Shown here: piece by piece, positions 55,412-64,000 of the stretch
Layout of the letters: each line of letters starts with the position of its first letter
Numbering within the stretch: the stretch's first letter is position 1
DNA from: Streptomyces sp. NBC_00483
Lineage (GTDB): Bacteria; Actinomycetota; Actinomycetes; Streptomycetales; Streptomycetaceae
Assembly: GCF_036013745.1 (NCBI RefSeq)
Contig: NZ_CP107880.1
Coordinates: 1,674,001-1,738,000, forward strand
Direction: 5' to 3'
DNA: 64,000 bases
Made by a program: the position numbers and the translations under genes
The notes under the pieces: generated by a model
Databases searched by the model: none
Seen by the model: only the letters and a program-made list of their open reading frames with translations
Told to the model about the DNA's origin: nothing

Positions 55412-56986
55412 TCAGAGGATGACGGGTGTGAGGTCGGGGCCGGCCCCGGCCTCGTACGCGTCCTCGTCGAACGGGTACAGCGGGCGTTCCACCCGGTGGT
55501 GTCCCAAGCGCAGCAGGTCCTGGTCGACGCCGCCGGGGGTGAGCGCGAGCAGCCAGTCCGCGGCCATGTCGTGCAGCTCCGGCTCCAGGTAGCCGATCTT
55601 GACGACGACCACGTCGTACGTCCGCGGGTCGATGCCGAGGCCGCCCTCGGCCGGGCCCGTGAAGTCGGCGAGCGTGTGGAACGGCTTGCGACGCCCGACG
55701 AGGATCACGGTGAGGCCGCCGACGCGGACCGCTGCCATGTCGACACCGCGGTCGTACGCGCCACCCTCCGCGCGGTCCTTCTGGTCGGCGGCGCGCTGCA
55801 ACGCCTCGACGGTGCCGGTGAATTCGTACGGTCCGCCGTGGTTCGCGTCGACCTTGCCGCCGACGGAGAGCGTCACCTCGGCGCCCACCCCGGCCTCGAA
55901 GCAGGCCGCCACGGCGACGGGGTCGGTGATGCCGGGGTGGACGGCCGTGACCTTCCCCGTGCGAATCGCGTCGTTCTCCAGCAGCTTGCCCAGCATGTAC
56001 GCGAGGTCGCCCGCGCCGCCCGCGGTCGGGTTGTCGCCGGAGTCGCTGATGAGGAAGGGACGCTTGTCGGAGGCGACCGCCTTCTCGATGCACTCCTCGG
56101 CTCCGCCGGTCGGGCCGACGAAGAGGAAGTCCTTGCGGGCGTCCCAGTAGCGACGCGCCAGCAACTCGGCTTCTTGGGAGGCCAGTTCGGCGTCCTCGCC
56201 GGTGACGACGATCGCTGCCTTGCAGCGCGGCTCGTCGGCCCAGGCGTAGCCGACCCACATCGCCGCGTCGAGGATGCCGTCCTTCTGCTCGATGTCGGCG
56301 AGCGAGGCGTAAAGGGACTTGGCGGGCTCCAGGCGGGTGCTGGTCTTCTCGCCGGGGAGGAGCACCGGGACCTGGACCCAGGCGCGGTGCGGGCGGGTGC
56401 CCTCGCGCAGGCAGTGCACGAGGTTGCGGGCGGCACGCTCGCGGGTGTCCCAGGCGTCCTCGTGCGGGGCGAGGCGGTGCGCGGTGAGCAGGTCGATGGG
56501 CTCGGCGAAGCGGCGCGAGACGTTGCCGTGCAGGTCCATGCCAGTGGAGATCATCGGGCGGCCCCGAGCCGGGTCGTCCGGGGTGCCGTTGTGGTCGAGC
56601 GCCGCGCGGACCGCCTCGGTGAGGTCGCCCTCGGCGTCGGTGAGGCCGATGACGCTCATGGCGCCGTGGATGTCGTAGACGAGACCGTCGAGCGGGCCCG
56701 CCTCCCGTATCCGGGTGACGAGTTCGTTCTTGAGGATCAGGTACGACTCGGCCTCCACCGGGCCGCCGGGCAGCGAGGTCGCGTGCAGCAGCGGCACCCA
56801 CTCGACCAGCTCCGCGAGGTCGGAGTCGGCTTGCGTCCACGTGTAGCGGTCGAGGAGGTCCTGGCCGCGCGTCTGCCGGAAGTCGTCCGTGGTGGAGCGG
56901 TGCGGGCAGAACGTGGACGACTCGATGCCGATGCCGCCGATGCCGATGCGCAGGCGGCGGCCGGTGATCGGGGTGGTGCTCGTCAT
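55412..56986 (-). CDS. M81 family metallopeptidase (MlrC-like)
   Basis: A 524-residue peptidase of the MlrC/M81 family, which completes degradation of linear peptides such as microcystin or acts on D-amino-acid or small oligopeptides. Landmarks: GGIGIESSTFCPHRSTTDDF at the start, DGLVYDIHGAMSV (zinc-binding His region), STGMDLHGNVSRRFAEPIDLLTAHRLAPHEDA, FLISDSGDNPTAGGAGDL and a C-terminal KIGYLEPELHDM. Cytoplasmic. Start ATG 56986 overlaps the stop of the ROK regulator (ATGA), so they form one operon; the peptide importer lies divergent beyond it. Confidence 0.92.
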   Translation of the reverse strand: MTSTTPITGRRLRIGIGGIGIESSTFCPHRSTTDDFRQTRGQDLLDRYTWTQADSDLAELVEWVPLLHATSLPGGPVEAESYLILKNELVTRIREAGPLDGLVYDIHGAMSVIGLTDAEGDLTEAVRAALDHNGTPDDPARGRPMISTGMDLHGNVSRRFAEPIDLLTAHRLAPHEDAWDTRERAARNLVHCLREGTRPHRAWVQVPVLLPGEKTSTRLEPAKSLYASLADIEQKDGILDAAMWVGYAWADEPRCKAAIVVTGEDAELASQEAELLARRYWDARKDFLFVGPTGGAEECIEKAVASDKRPFLISDSGDNPTAGGAGDLAYMLGKLLENDAIRTGKVTAVHPGITDPVAVAACFEAGVGAEVTLSVGGKVDANHGGPYEFTGTVEALQRAADQKDRAEGGAYDRGVDMAAVRVGGLTVILVGRRKPFHTLADFTGPAEGGLGIDPRTYDVVVVKIGYLEPELHDMAADWLLALTPGGVDQDLLRLGHHRVERPLYPFDEDAYEAGAGPDLTPVIL

Positions 56987-58170
56987 GCGTGGACGCTCTC
57001 TTCCTTGAAGGCGGGGGCGGTGGACGACAGGTTGTTGAGCAGCGCCGTGAGACCCGCGCCGAGCAGGCCCGCGTCGCGGCCCGCGGCCGTCGTGGTGATC
57101 TCCAGGTCTGCTGTGGCGAGCGGCAGACAGCGCTCGTAGAGCACGCCGCGGACGGCGGCGACGAGGGGTTCGGCGGTGGCGAGGACGCCGCCGATGGCGA
57201 CGGCCCGCGGGTTGAAGAAGTTCACGACGACCGAGAGGACCGTGCCGATGTGCCGTCCCGCGGCGCGGACCAGCGTGGTGGCGAGGGGGTCGCCGTCGGC
57301 GACGAGCTGAAGCAGCTCGGTGGTGTTCGTCACGTCGACGCCCTGCGCCGCGAGTTCGCGGATGAGGGCGGCGCCGCTCGCGACGGTCTCCAGGCAGCCG
57401 ATGTTCCCGCAGGAGCAGGGCCGCTCACCGGCCTCCTCCACGCGGACGTGGCTGATGTCTCCGGCGCTCCCGTTGGCACCGTCGTGCGGCCGGCCCGCGA
57501 CGATGACGCCGCTGCCGATGCCGCGGCCGGCCTTCACGACGACCATGTGGTCGAGCTCGGGCCGGGAGGTGCGGTGCTCGCCGACCGCCATCATCGTGGC
57601 GTCGTTGGCGACGGTCACCGGCATGCCGAGCCGCTCGGTGAGGACGTCGCGCAGCGGGTAGCGGTGCCAGCCCGGCATCCGCGACGGGCTCAGCACGCGG
57701 CCGTCCGCCGGGTCGACGGGGCCCGGGAAGGAGACGCCGAGCGCGCGCACGGTGCGCCCCGACTCCTTCTGCTTCGCGGCGAGTCGAGCCACTTGACCGC
57801 ACAGCCAGTCGACGGCGGACTCGGGTCCCGCGGTGATGTCGTGCGGCAGGTCGACGGCGTCGTGCACGGCCGCGCCGAGGTCGACGGCGCCGAGCCGCGC
57901 GTGCCGGCTGCCGAGGTCGGCGGCGAGCGCGACGCCGCCCTGCGCCTTGACCCGCAGCAGCCGGGGCCTGCGCCCGCCGCGCGAGGCGCCTTCGCCGGAC
58001 TCGGTGAGCACACCCTGGGCCACCAGCTCCTGCACGCGCAGCGAGACGGTGGAGGGCGCGAGGCCCAGTTCCCTGACGAGGTCGGCGCGGGAGGAGGCGG
58101 CTCCGGACGAGACGAGCCGGAGTATGTGCCGGGCCGAACCCGGCTCGCCTTCGTTCGCGGTGTCCGTCAT
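56983..58170 (-). CDS. ROK family transcriptional regulator
   Basis: A 395-residue ROK repressor with an N-terminal winged helix: ARHILRLVSSGAASSRADLVRELGLAPSTVSLRVQELVAQGVLTES (19-64). The kinase-like domain follows, with ALGVSFPGPVDPADGRV, VANDATMMAVGEHR, GIGSGVIVAGRPHDGANGSAGDISH and the zinc site CSCGNIGCLET. Residue pattern is regulator-like (sugar-binding, usually without kinase activity). Start ATG 58170 follows GGGGGACCGG. Divergent from the peptide importer with four direct repeats between, so it likely represses that operon and its own, including the M81 peptidase. Confidence 0.93.
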   Translation of the reverse strand: MTDTANEGEPGSARHILRLVSSGAASSRADLVRELGLAPSTVSLRVQELVAQGVLTESGEGASRGGRRPRLLRVKAQGGVALAADLGSRHARLGAVDLGAAVHDAVDLPHDITAGPESAVDWLCGQVARLAAKQKESGRTVRALGVSFPGPVDPADGRVLSPSRMPGWHRYPLRDVLTERLGMPVTVANDATMMAVGEHRTSRPELDHMVVVKAGRGIGSGVIVAGRPHDGANGSAGDISHVRVEEAGERPCSCGNIGCLETVASGAALIRELAAQGVDVTNTTELLQLVADGDPLATTLVRAAGRHIGTVLSVVVNFFNPRAVAIGGVLATAEPLVAAVRGVLYERCLPLATADLEITTTAAGRDAGLLGAGLTALLNNLSSTAPAFKEESVHA

Positions 58171-58196
58171 CCGGTCCCCCTGGGGTCGCACTTCGC

Positions 58197-58244
58197 TGCG
58201 TACCTAGATGTGTACCTAGCTGCGTACTTAGTTGCGTACTTACT
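58197..58244. repeat. Four 12-bp direct repeats (iteron-like operator array)
   Basis: TGCGTACCTAGA, TGTGTACCTAGC, TGCGTACTTAGT and TGCGTACTTACT follow head to tail (58197-58244) just upstream of the ROK regulator. The period of 12 bases and G-TAC core suggest several protein units bound side by side. A CTAGT/ACTAG imperfect inverted repeat lies next to it (58247-58278). Confidence 0.9.
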
Positions 58245-58433
58245 TCGACTAGTTTGTTCGATGCCGGACCGAACACTAGCCGCACCCGAACCAAGTACGC
58301 CAGACCCCGGGGTTTTTGGATTACTTTCCGAATGAACCTATTGACTTGTTTCGAACGGTCGACTTAGCGTTCGGGCGCCCCTCGTCGAATCTTCACACGG
58401 GGCCGCACCCCTTCCCCTTGGAGGCCCTTCGGC

Positions 58434-60275
58434 ATGCGTTCCCTCAGGTCAAAGGCGTCCGCGGCGCTCGCCCTCGTGGCGGCGCTGGTGGCGCTCACCG
58501 GCTGCACGCACGAGGCCGGCAGCATCGCCATGGGCCGCACGGGCGGCACTCCCGTCGAGGGAGGCACGGCCACCATGGCCCTGCCGCCCGCGGCGACCCC
58601 GAACTGGATCTTCCCGATCGGCGCCCCCGGCTACGGCGGCTCCTACAACTACGCGATCCAGTCGCAGCTCTACATGCCCGTGTACGACGCCGTGCAGGAG
58701 AAGGGCGAGCTGGTCACGCACGGCCCCAGCACGCTGGGCCTCGAGCCGAAGTACAGCGACGGCAACAAGACGGTGACCGTCCCGCTGCGCAAGGGCGTCA
58801 AGTGGTCCGACGGCACCGAGGTGACCGGCCGCGACCTCGAGTTCTGGTTCAACCTCGTCAAGGCGAACAAAGCCGACTGGGGCGGCTACTCGGTCGGCAA
58901 CATCCCGGACAACGTCAAGAAGTTCGAGCTCGTCGGCGACCACACCGTACGGCTGCACCTCAAGCGCGCGTACAACCCGGACTGGTTCACGGCGAATCAG
59001 CTCTACTACATGCGCGCCCTGCCCCAGCACGCGTGGGACGCCAAGACCGACGGCGGCAAGGTCGGCGACTTCGACCGCACCACGAAGGGCGCCAAGGCGG
59101 TCTTCGCGCGGCTCACCCAGCATGCCAAGAGCCTCGGCTCGTACGGCACCGACCCGCTGTGGAAGACCGTCAACGGGCCGTGGAAGCTGGCTGGTTGGCG
59201 GGACAACGGGCAGGTGACACTCGTCCCGAACGAGAAGTACACCGGCCCGAAGTCGGAGCGCCCGCACCTCGACAAGGTCGTCTTCAAGCCCTTCACCACG
59301 GCCGACTCCGAGTACAACGTGCTGCGTTCCGGCGGCGTCGACTACGGCTACATCCCGCCGTCGGTGATGGCGCAGAAGGAGAAGTTCGAGAGCAAGGGGT
59401 ACCGCGTCGACCCGTGGGAGGGCTGGGCGGCCACCTACATCGTCTACAACTTCAACTCCACCCACGCGGGCCCGGAGATGAACCAGCTCTACATCCGGCA
59501 GGCGATGCAGCACCTCGTCGACCAGAAGGCGATGAGCAAGGTCATCTGGCAGGGCAGCGCGACCGAGACGCTCGGCCCGGTCCCGGTCACGCCGAAGAGT
59601 CAGTACCTGTCGAAGGAGATGGCGCACAACCAGTACCCGTTCTCCGTCTCGAAGGCCAAGTCGCTGCTGTCCGCGCACGGTTGGAAGACCGTCGACGGCA
59701 CTGCGCGCTGCGTCCGGCCCGGCACGGGTGACGACGAGTGCGGCCAGGGCATCGGGAAGAACGACCCTCTGGAACTGACCCTGCTCTCGCAGTCCGGCTC
59801 GACCGAGACGACGAACATGATGCAGGAGCTCAAGTCCTCGCTCAGTAAGGCCGGCATCGATCTGACCGTGCGTCAGCAGCCGCTCAACTCCGTGCTCGGC
59901 AACTCCGTTCCGTGCAAGGCGAAGGACTCCGGCTGCAACTGGGACATGTCCTTCTTCGGCACCGCCGGCAGCTGGTACTACCCGCTCAACCCGAGCGGCG
60001 AGCAGCTCTTCTCCACGGGCGCCTCCTCCAACTTCGGCAACTACAGCGACAAGAAGGCCGACCGTCTCATCAGTGCCGTGCAGTACGCGCCCGACATGAA
60101 GGCCATTCACGAGTACGGCGAGTACCTGGCGGAGCAGCTGCCGGTGATGTGGATGCCGAACCCCGCGTACCAGGTGTCGGTGATCCGCAACGACCTGCGC
60201 GGCATCGAGCAGAACCCGACCGTGACCTTCCAGCCGTCGCACTGGTACTTCGTCAAGAAGGGAGCCGAGAAGTGA
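58434..60275 (+). CDS. Peptide ABC transporter substrate-binding lipoprotein
   Basis: A 613-residue cluster C (SBP_bac_5) lipoprotein with lipobox LTGC (21-24). Segments typical of the family: NYAIQSQLYMPVYDA, LRKGVKWSDGTEVTGRDLEFWFNLVK, GGVDYGYIPPSV and HLVDQKAMSKVIWQGSA. The large pocket binds oligopeptides, nickel chelates or sugars; peptides are favoured by the neighbouring M81 peptidase. Start ATG 58434 is at the end of a GAGG-containing leader. First gene of an operon with two permeases and a fused ATPase; a candidate -35/-10 (TTGACT near 58335) is present upstream. Confidence 0.93.
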   Translation: MRSLRSKASAALALVAALVALTGCTHEAGSIAMGRTGGTPVEGGTATMALPPAATPNWIFPIGAPGYGGSYNYAIQSQLYMPVYDAVQEKGELVTHGPSTLGLEPKYSDGNKTVTVPLRKGVKWSDGTEVTGRDLEFWFNLVKANKADWGGYSVGNIPDNVKKFELVGDHTVRLHLKRAYNPDWFTANQLYYMRALPQHAWDAKTDGGKVGDFDRTTKGAKAVFARLTQHAKSLGSYGTDPLWKTVNGPWKLAGWRDNGQVTLVPNEKYTGPKSERPHLDKVVFKPFTTADSEYNVLRSGGVDYGYIPPSVMAQKEKFESKGYRVDPWEGWAATYIVYNFNSTHAGPEMNQLYIRQAMQHLVDQKAMSKVIWQGSATETLGPVPVTPKSQYLSKEMAHNQYPFSVSKAKSLLSAHGWKTVDGTARCVRPGTGDDECGQGIGKNDPLELTLLSQSGSTETTNMMQELKSSLSKAGIDLTVRQQPLNSVLGNSVPCKAKDSGCNWDMSFFGTAGSWYYPLNPSGEQLFSTGASSNFGNYSDKKADRLISAVQYAPDMKAIHEYGEYLAEQLPVMWMPNPAYQVSVIRNDLRGIEQNPTVTFQPSHWYFVKKGAEK

Positions 60276-61222
60276 CCGGCTTTCTGGTCAAGCGTTTCCT
60301 TCAGGCGCTCGTCGTCCTGTTCCTCGTCTCGATCATCGTCTTCACCCTGCTGCACCTGCTGCCGGGCGGCCCCGCCCGCGCGATCCTCGGCCCCAAGGGG
60401 ACGCCGCAGCAGATCGAGCACTTCAACCACGTGCAGGGCTACGACCGTTCACTGCCGACGCAGTACCTGATGTACCTGAAGCGCCTGCTGACGGGCGACC
60501 TCGGCGAGTCGTACAAGCTCAACTCGCCGGTGATCGACCTGCTCACCCAGCGCCTGCCGAAGACGCTCCTGCTCACGCTCATGTCGACGGTCCTCGCGGT
60601 CGTCATCGCGGTGCCGCTCGGCCTGCTCCAGGCGGTGCGGCGCGGCAAGGCGTCCGACTACGCGCTGACCGGGCTCGCGTTCCTGCTGTACGCGACGCCC
60701 GTGTTCTTCCTCGGCCTCATCATGATCATCCTGTTCGCGCAGGTGCTGCCGATCTTCCCGGCGGAGGCACCGCAGGGCGAGACGATCGGTCAACTGCTGG
60801 GCGACATACCCGGGTTGATCCTGCCGGTCGTGACCATGGCGTTCGGCATCGTGGCCATGTTCAGCCGCTACATGCGCTCGGCGGTCCTCGACAACCTCAC
60901 CGAGGAATACGTGCGCACGGCCATGGCGAAGGGCCAGTCGAGCCGCCGGATCATGGTCAAGCACGTGATGCGCAACGCCCTGATCCCGCTCGCCACCCTC
61001 CTCGGCCTGTACCTGCCGACGCTGTTCAGCGGCGCCCTCGTCGTCGAGTCGATGTTCAACTACCCCGGCATGGGGCTGCTGTTCTGGAACGCCGCGCAGG
61101 GCTCGGACTTCCCCGTCCTCCTTGGCGTGACCCTCGTCGTCGGCATCGCGACCGTCCTCGGCTCGCTGCTCACCGACATCCTGTACGCCGTCCTCGACCC
61201 GCGGATCCGGAGCGTGTCATGA
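60272..61222 (+). CDS. ABC transporter permease (DppB-like)
   Basis: A 316-residue permease with about six helices of the peptide/nickel type. The first helix KRFLQALVVLFLVSIIVFTLLHLLPG, the EAA loop RTAMAKGQSSRRIMVKHVMRNALIPL and the final GIATVLGSLLTDILYAVLDPRIR are characteristic. Start GTG 60272 overlaps the binding-protein stop (GTGA), so expression is coupled. It pairs with the second permease. Confidence 0.95.
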   Translation: MTGFLVKRFLQALVVLFLVSIIVFTLLHLLPGGPARAILGPKGTPQQIEHFNHVQGYDRSLPTQYLMYLKRLLTGDLGESYKLNSPVIDLLTQRLPKTLLLTLMSTVLAVVIAVPLGLLQAVRRGKASDYALTGLAFLLYATPVFFLGLIMIILFAQVLPIFPAEAPQGETIGQLLGDIPGLILPVVTMAFGIVAMFSRYMRSAVLDNLTEEYVRTAMAKGQSSRRIMVKHVMRNALIPLATLLGLYLPTLFSGALVVESMFNYPGMGLLFWNAAQGSDFPVLLGVTLVVGIATVLGSLLTDILYAVLDPRIRSVS

Positions 61223-62124
61223 CCACTGCTGTGACGACCTCTGCCATACCGGGACAGGAGGAGACCGCGCAGGCGACACCCTCGCTCGCCCGCCGTACGC
61301 TGCGCGTGTTCACGGGCAACAAGCTGGCGCTGAGCGGCGTCATCCTGCTCGTGCTGCTGCTGGCCTTCTGCTACCTGGGCCCGCTGGTCCACCCGACCGA
61401 GCAGATCCACACCGACCTGTCGCAGGCGAACCTGGCGCCGGGCGCGTCAGGTCACCTCCTCGGCACCACCGACCTCGGTTACGACATGGTGGGACGGCTC
61501 ATGGTCGCGGGGCAGACGTCCCTCGAGATCGGCCTGGCGGCAGGCCTGTTGGCGACCCTGTTCGGCACCGTGTACGGCGCCGTCGCCGGATACTTCGGCG
61601 GCTGGGTCGACGCGACGATGATGCGTATCACAGACGCCGCGCTCGCCATCCCGGCGATGTTCCTGCTCGTGGTCGTGGCCGCGATCATCACGCCCAGCAA
61701 GGGCATCCTGATCCTCATCATCGCGGCCGTCGCCTGGCTCTCCCCCGCCCGCCTGGTGCGCGGCGAGGCGCTGTCGCTGCGCAACCGCGAGTACGTACAG
61801 GCGATGCGGATGATGGGCGGTGGCGGCGCGCGCGCCGTGTTCAAGCACATCGTCCCGAACGCCATCGGCACGGTCATCGTCAACTGCACGTTCCAGATCG
61901 CCGACGCCATCCTCTACGTCAGCTACCTGGCCTTCCTCGGCCTGTCGATCCCGCCGCCGTCCGCCGACTGGGGCTCGATGCTGTCCGCCGGCATCACCTA
62001 CACGCAGAACGGCTACTGGTGGCTGATCTTCCCGCCGGGCATCGCGATCGTCCTGGTCGTCGCCGCGTTCAACTTCATCGGCGACGGGCTGCGCGACGCG
62101 TTCGAAGTACGGCTGCGCAAGTAG
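61219..62124 (+). CDS. ABC transporter permease (DppC-like)
   Basis: A 301-residue permease. TLRVFTGNKLALSGVILLVLLLAF is the first helix, GTTDLGYDMVGRLMVAGQTSLEIG is the usual periplasmic-side segment, and VQAMRMMGGGGARAVFKHIVPN is the EAA loop; PPGIAIVLVVAAFNFIGDGLRDAFEV closes the fold. Start ATG 61219 overlaps the preceding stop. It is followed after 76 bases by the fused ATPase. Confidence 0.95.
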   Translation: MTTAVTTSAIPGQEETAQATPSLARRTLRVFTGNKLALSGVILLVLLLAFCYLGPLVHPTEQIHTDLSQANLAPGASGHLLGTTDLGYDMVGRLMVAGQTSLEIGLAAGLLATLFGTVYGAVAGYFGGWVDATMMRITDAALAIPAMFLLVVVAAIITPSKGILILIIAAVAWLSPARLVRGEALSLRNREYVQAMRMMGGGGARAVFKHIVPNAIGTVIVNCTFQIADAILYVSYLAFLGLSIPPPSADWGSMLSAGITYTQNGYWWLIFPPGIAIVLVVAAFNFIGDGLRDAFEVRLRK

Positions 62125-62200
62125 CGCTCACGTCGGAGGACCGCTGCGCGACCAGCGGTCACGTGGGATCAGGCAACGCAAGGGATCTAGGAAAGCTGAC

Positions 62201-64000
62201 ATGACCGAGCCTCTGCTCAGGATCGACGACCTGCGCGTCGACATCTCCACGCGCGACCGCACCGTCCACGCCCTCGACGGCGTCTCGCTCGAACTGGCGC
62301 CGGGCGACGCACTCGGCATCGTCGGCGAGTCCGGCTGCGGAAAGACCATGACGGCGCTCAGCGTCCTCGGTCTGCTGCCGTCTGGCGGCGAGGTGACCGG
62401 CGGACGCATCATGTTCGACGGGCAGGACCTGGCGACGGCGCCCGCGCCTGTCCTCCAGGACGTGCGCGGCAACACCATCGGCATGGTGTTCCAGGACCCG
62501 CTGACCTCCCTGAACCCGACGATGACGATCGGCGCGCAGGTCGCGGAGCCGCTGCTGCTGCACCGGGACGTGTCCAAGAAGGAGGCGTGGGCGCGCGCCG
62601 AGGAGACGCTGCGGCTTGTCGGTATGCCGCAGCCGGCCGAGCGGATGAAGGCGTATCCGCACCAGTTGTCCGGCGGCATGCGCCAGCGCGTGGCCATCGC
62701 CATGGCGCTGGTCTGCGAGCCGAAGCTGCTGATCGCGGACGAGCCGACGACGGCGCTCGACGTGACGACGCAGCACCAGATCCTGGAGCTCATCGACGAC
62801 CTGCGCGAGCGGCTCGGCATGGCGATGATCCTGGTCACACACGACCTCGGCGTCATCGCGAACCGGGTCGACCGGGTGGCCGTGATGTACGCGGGCCAGG
62901 TGGCGGAGCAGTCCGATGTACGCGGCCTGTTCGCCCGCCCCCGGCACCGTTACACGGAGGCGCTGTTCGCGGCGCTGCCCGAGCGCGCGGCGGACAACGA
63001 GACGGAGCTGCACACCATCCCCGGCCTGCCGCCGAGCCTGACGGTGCGGCCCACGGGGTGCCGGTTCGCGCCGCGCTGTCTGTTCGCGACGGACGACTGC
63101 CGAACCCTTGAGCCGTTCCTGGAGGAGGACGAGGTGCAGGGCGCGGAGCACCGGTTCGCGTGCTTCCACCCGGTGCCGACGGCGGCGGACGCCGCCTCCC
63201 CGGACGAGGTGGTGACACCCACGCCGATCCCTGCGCAGGACGCGTCCACCTCCGATGTGCTGGTCGAACTCGACGCGCTGGTCAAGGAGTTCCCCCTCAA
63301 GGGCGGCCCGTTCTCGCGCAGTCGCGGCACGGTCAGCGCGGTCGGCGGGGTGTCGCTGAGCATCCGCAAGGGCGAGACGTTCGGCATGGTCGGCGAGTCG
63401 GGCTGCGGCAAGACGACGCTCGGCCGGATCGTGGCGGGCCTGGAGGAGCCGACGGCGGGTTCCGTACGGTTCGAGGGCCGGGACCGCGCTTCGCTGTCGC
63501 GCTCGGAACGCCGGGCGCACCGCCGCGACGTCCAGCTGATGTTCCAGGACTCGACGGCGGCGATGGACCCGCGGATGCGGGTCGGCGAGATCCTGCGCGA
63601 GCCGCTCGTCATCCAGGGCGTCGGCGACAAGGCCGAACAGGAGAAGCTGATCGGCGAACTCCTCGACGCGGTGGGCCTGCCGCGCGGTGCGGTGCACCGC
63701 TACCCGCACGAGTTCTCCGGAGGCCAGCGTCAACGCCTGGGCCTGGCGCGGGCGTTGACGCTCTCCCCCGACCTGGTGGTGGCGGACGAACCGGTGTCGG
63801 CGCTCGACGTGTCGGTCCAGGCGCAGATCCTGAACCTGATGCGGGAGCTTCAGCGCGAACGCGGCCTCACCTACCTCTTCATCTCGCACGACCTCGCGGT
63901 GGTCCGCTACCTCGCGGACACGGTCGGCGTGATGTACCTGGGCAAGCTGGTGGAGGTGGGCCCCGCCGAGCAGGTCTACTCGCACCCGCTCCACCCCTAC
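62201..64000 (+). CDS. Fused peptide ABC transporter ATPases (DppD-DppF type), 3' incomplete
   Basis: The frame stays open for 600 codons to the window end without a stop. Two ABC domains are joined: the first (residues 1-325) has Walker A GESGCGKT, Q-loop MVFQDPLTSLNPT, signature LSGGMRQR, Walker B LLIADEPTTALD, the GCRFAPRCLFATDDC iron-sulfur-like Cys tail; the second (about 350-600) repeats GESGCGKTT, MFQDSTAAMDPR, FSGGQRQR, LVVADEPVSALD. A linker with TPTPIPAQDAST joins them. Such fused DppDF proteins power dipeptide/oligopeptide importers. Start ATG 62201 follows TAGGAAAG. Confidence 0.95.
   Translation, partial: MTEPLLRIDDLRVDISTRDRTVHALDGVSLELAPGDALGIVGESGCGKTMTALSVLGLLPSGGEVTGGRIMFDGQDLATAPAPVLQDVRGNTIGMVFQDPLTSLNPTMTIGAQVAEPLLLHRDVSKKEAWARAEETLRLVGMPQPAERMKAYPHQLSGGMRQRVAIAMALVCEPKLLIADEPTTALDVTTQHQILELIDDLRERLGMAMILVTHDLGVIANRVDRVAVMYAGQVAEQSDVRGLFARPRHRYTEALFAALPERAADNETELHTIPGLPPSLTVRPTGCRFAPRCLFATDDCRTLEPFLEEDEVQGAEHRFACFHPVPTAADAASPDEVVTPTPIPAQDASTSDVLVELDALVKEFPLKGGPFSRSRGTVSAVGGVSLSIRKGETFGMVGESGCGKTTLGRIVAGLEEPTAGSVRFEGRDRASLSRSERRAHRRDVQLMFQDSTAAMDPRMRVGEILREPLVIQGVGDKAEQEKLIGELLDAVGLPRGAVHRYPHEFSGGQRQRLGLARALTLSPDLVVADEPVSALDVSVQAQILNLMRELQRERGLTYLFISHDLAVVRYLADTVGVMYLGKLVEVGPAEQVYSHPLHPY

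Noticed and set aside
1..64000. tRNA, rRNA, CRISPR arrays, IS elements, prophage genes, attachment sites
   Set aside because: No T-loop-like structures in a full cloverleaf, no spaced repeats of 25-40 bases, and no transposase or integrase motifs were seen.

Overview
The window is GC-rich DNA from a filamentous actinomycete, almost certainly Streptomyces. The reasons are dense genes with strong G/C third-position bias, frequent GTG/TTG starts, many stop/start overlaps of the ATGA or GTGA kind, and Streptomyces-typical families (DUF6421, DUF6986, DUF5134 next to M56, FABP-like DUF1794, AztD, ROK regulators, many lipoprotein binding proteins). As I remember it, the etf to threonine aldolase to DUF6421 stretch resembles the S. 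coelicolor core region around SCO1081-SCO1087. I saw no tRNA, rRNA, CRISPR array, IS element or phage gene, and no in-frame TTA codon in the places I looked.

Layout. 1-4.9 kb: 5' part of a geranylgeranyl-reductase-type flavoprotein, an M20 dipeptidase, an MBL hydrolase, a P-loop kinase-Nudix fusion, a gene-poor stretch with two perfect inverted repeats, and a STAS anti-anti-sigma protein. 5-9 kb: a ROK sugar kinase divergent from a LacI regulator across a palindrome, a Nudix hydrolase and a DUF6986 aldolase. 9.2-13.9 kb: ETF alpha/beta, flavin reductase with an upstream sulfur-type leader peptide, thioredoxin-like protein, PlsC acyltransferase and a transglutaminase-like protein. 13.9-17.2 kb: an overlapping operon DUF6421, SDR, threonine aldolase. 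17.3-25.6 kb: HSL-type hydrolase, LLM oxidoreductase, FABP-like protein, PadR regulator, GDPD, GNAT, VOC protein, type II NADH dehydrogenase, and a two-gene unknown locus that looks frameshifted at its 5' end.

25.6-30.3 kb: an MHS transporter divergent from a Gfo/Idh, PmoA-like (DUF6807), cupin operon, with LacI-type operators on both sides of the intergenic region. 30.4-39.2 kb: FUSC-MarR operon, DUF5134/M56 pair, PAP2 phosphatase, HAD hydrolase, TetR regulator, LVIVD-repeat protein divergent from a DUF305 lipoprotein. 39.3-43.7 kb: ferredoxin-NADP reductase, nucleobase permease, ArsR regulator divergent from an OYE-family reductase. 43.7-48.8 kb: an AztABCD-type zinc uptake locus with two AztD-like chaperones and a Zur-box-like palindrome between aztA and aztB. 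48.9-50.7 kb: two SnoaL-like proteins around an XRE regulator with a very strong palindrome. 50.7-55.4 kb: a polar amino-acid ABC importer, a LysR regulator and a secreted PheC-like (cyclohexadienyl dehydratase) protein. 55.4-64 kb: M81 metallopeptidase with a ROK regulator, divergent from a peptide ABC importer whose two ATPases are fused; the window ends inside that ATPase.

How the parts work together: most regulators sit beside their likely targets with a visible palindrome between them (ROK/LacI, MarR/FUSC, TetR, ArsR/OYE, XRE/SnoaL, ROK/peptide importer). Uptake of zinc, amino acids, peptides, nucleobases and a sugar-like carboxylate or polyol dominates, together with flavin and thiol redox enzymes.
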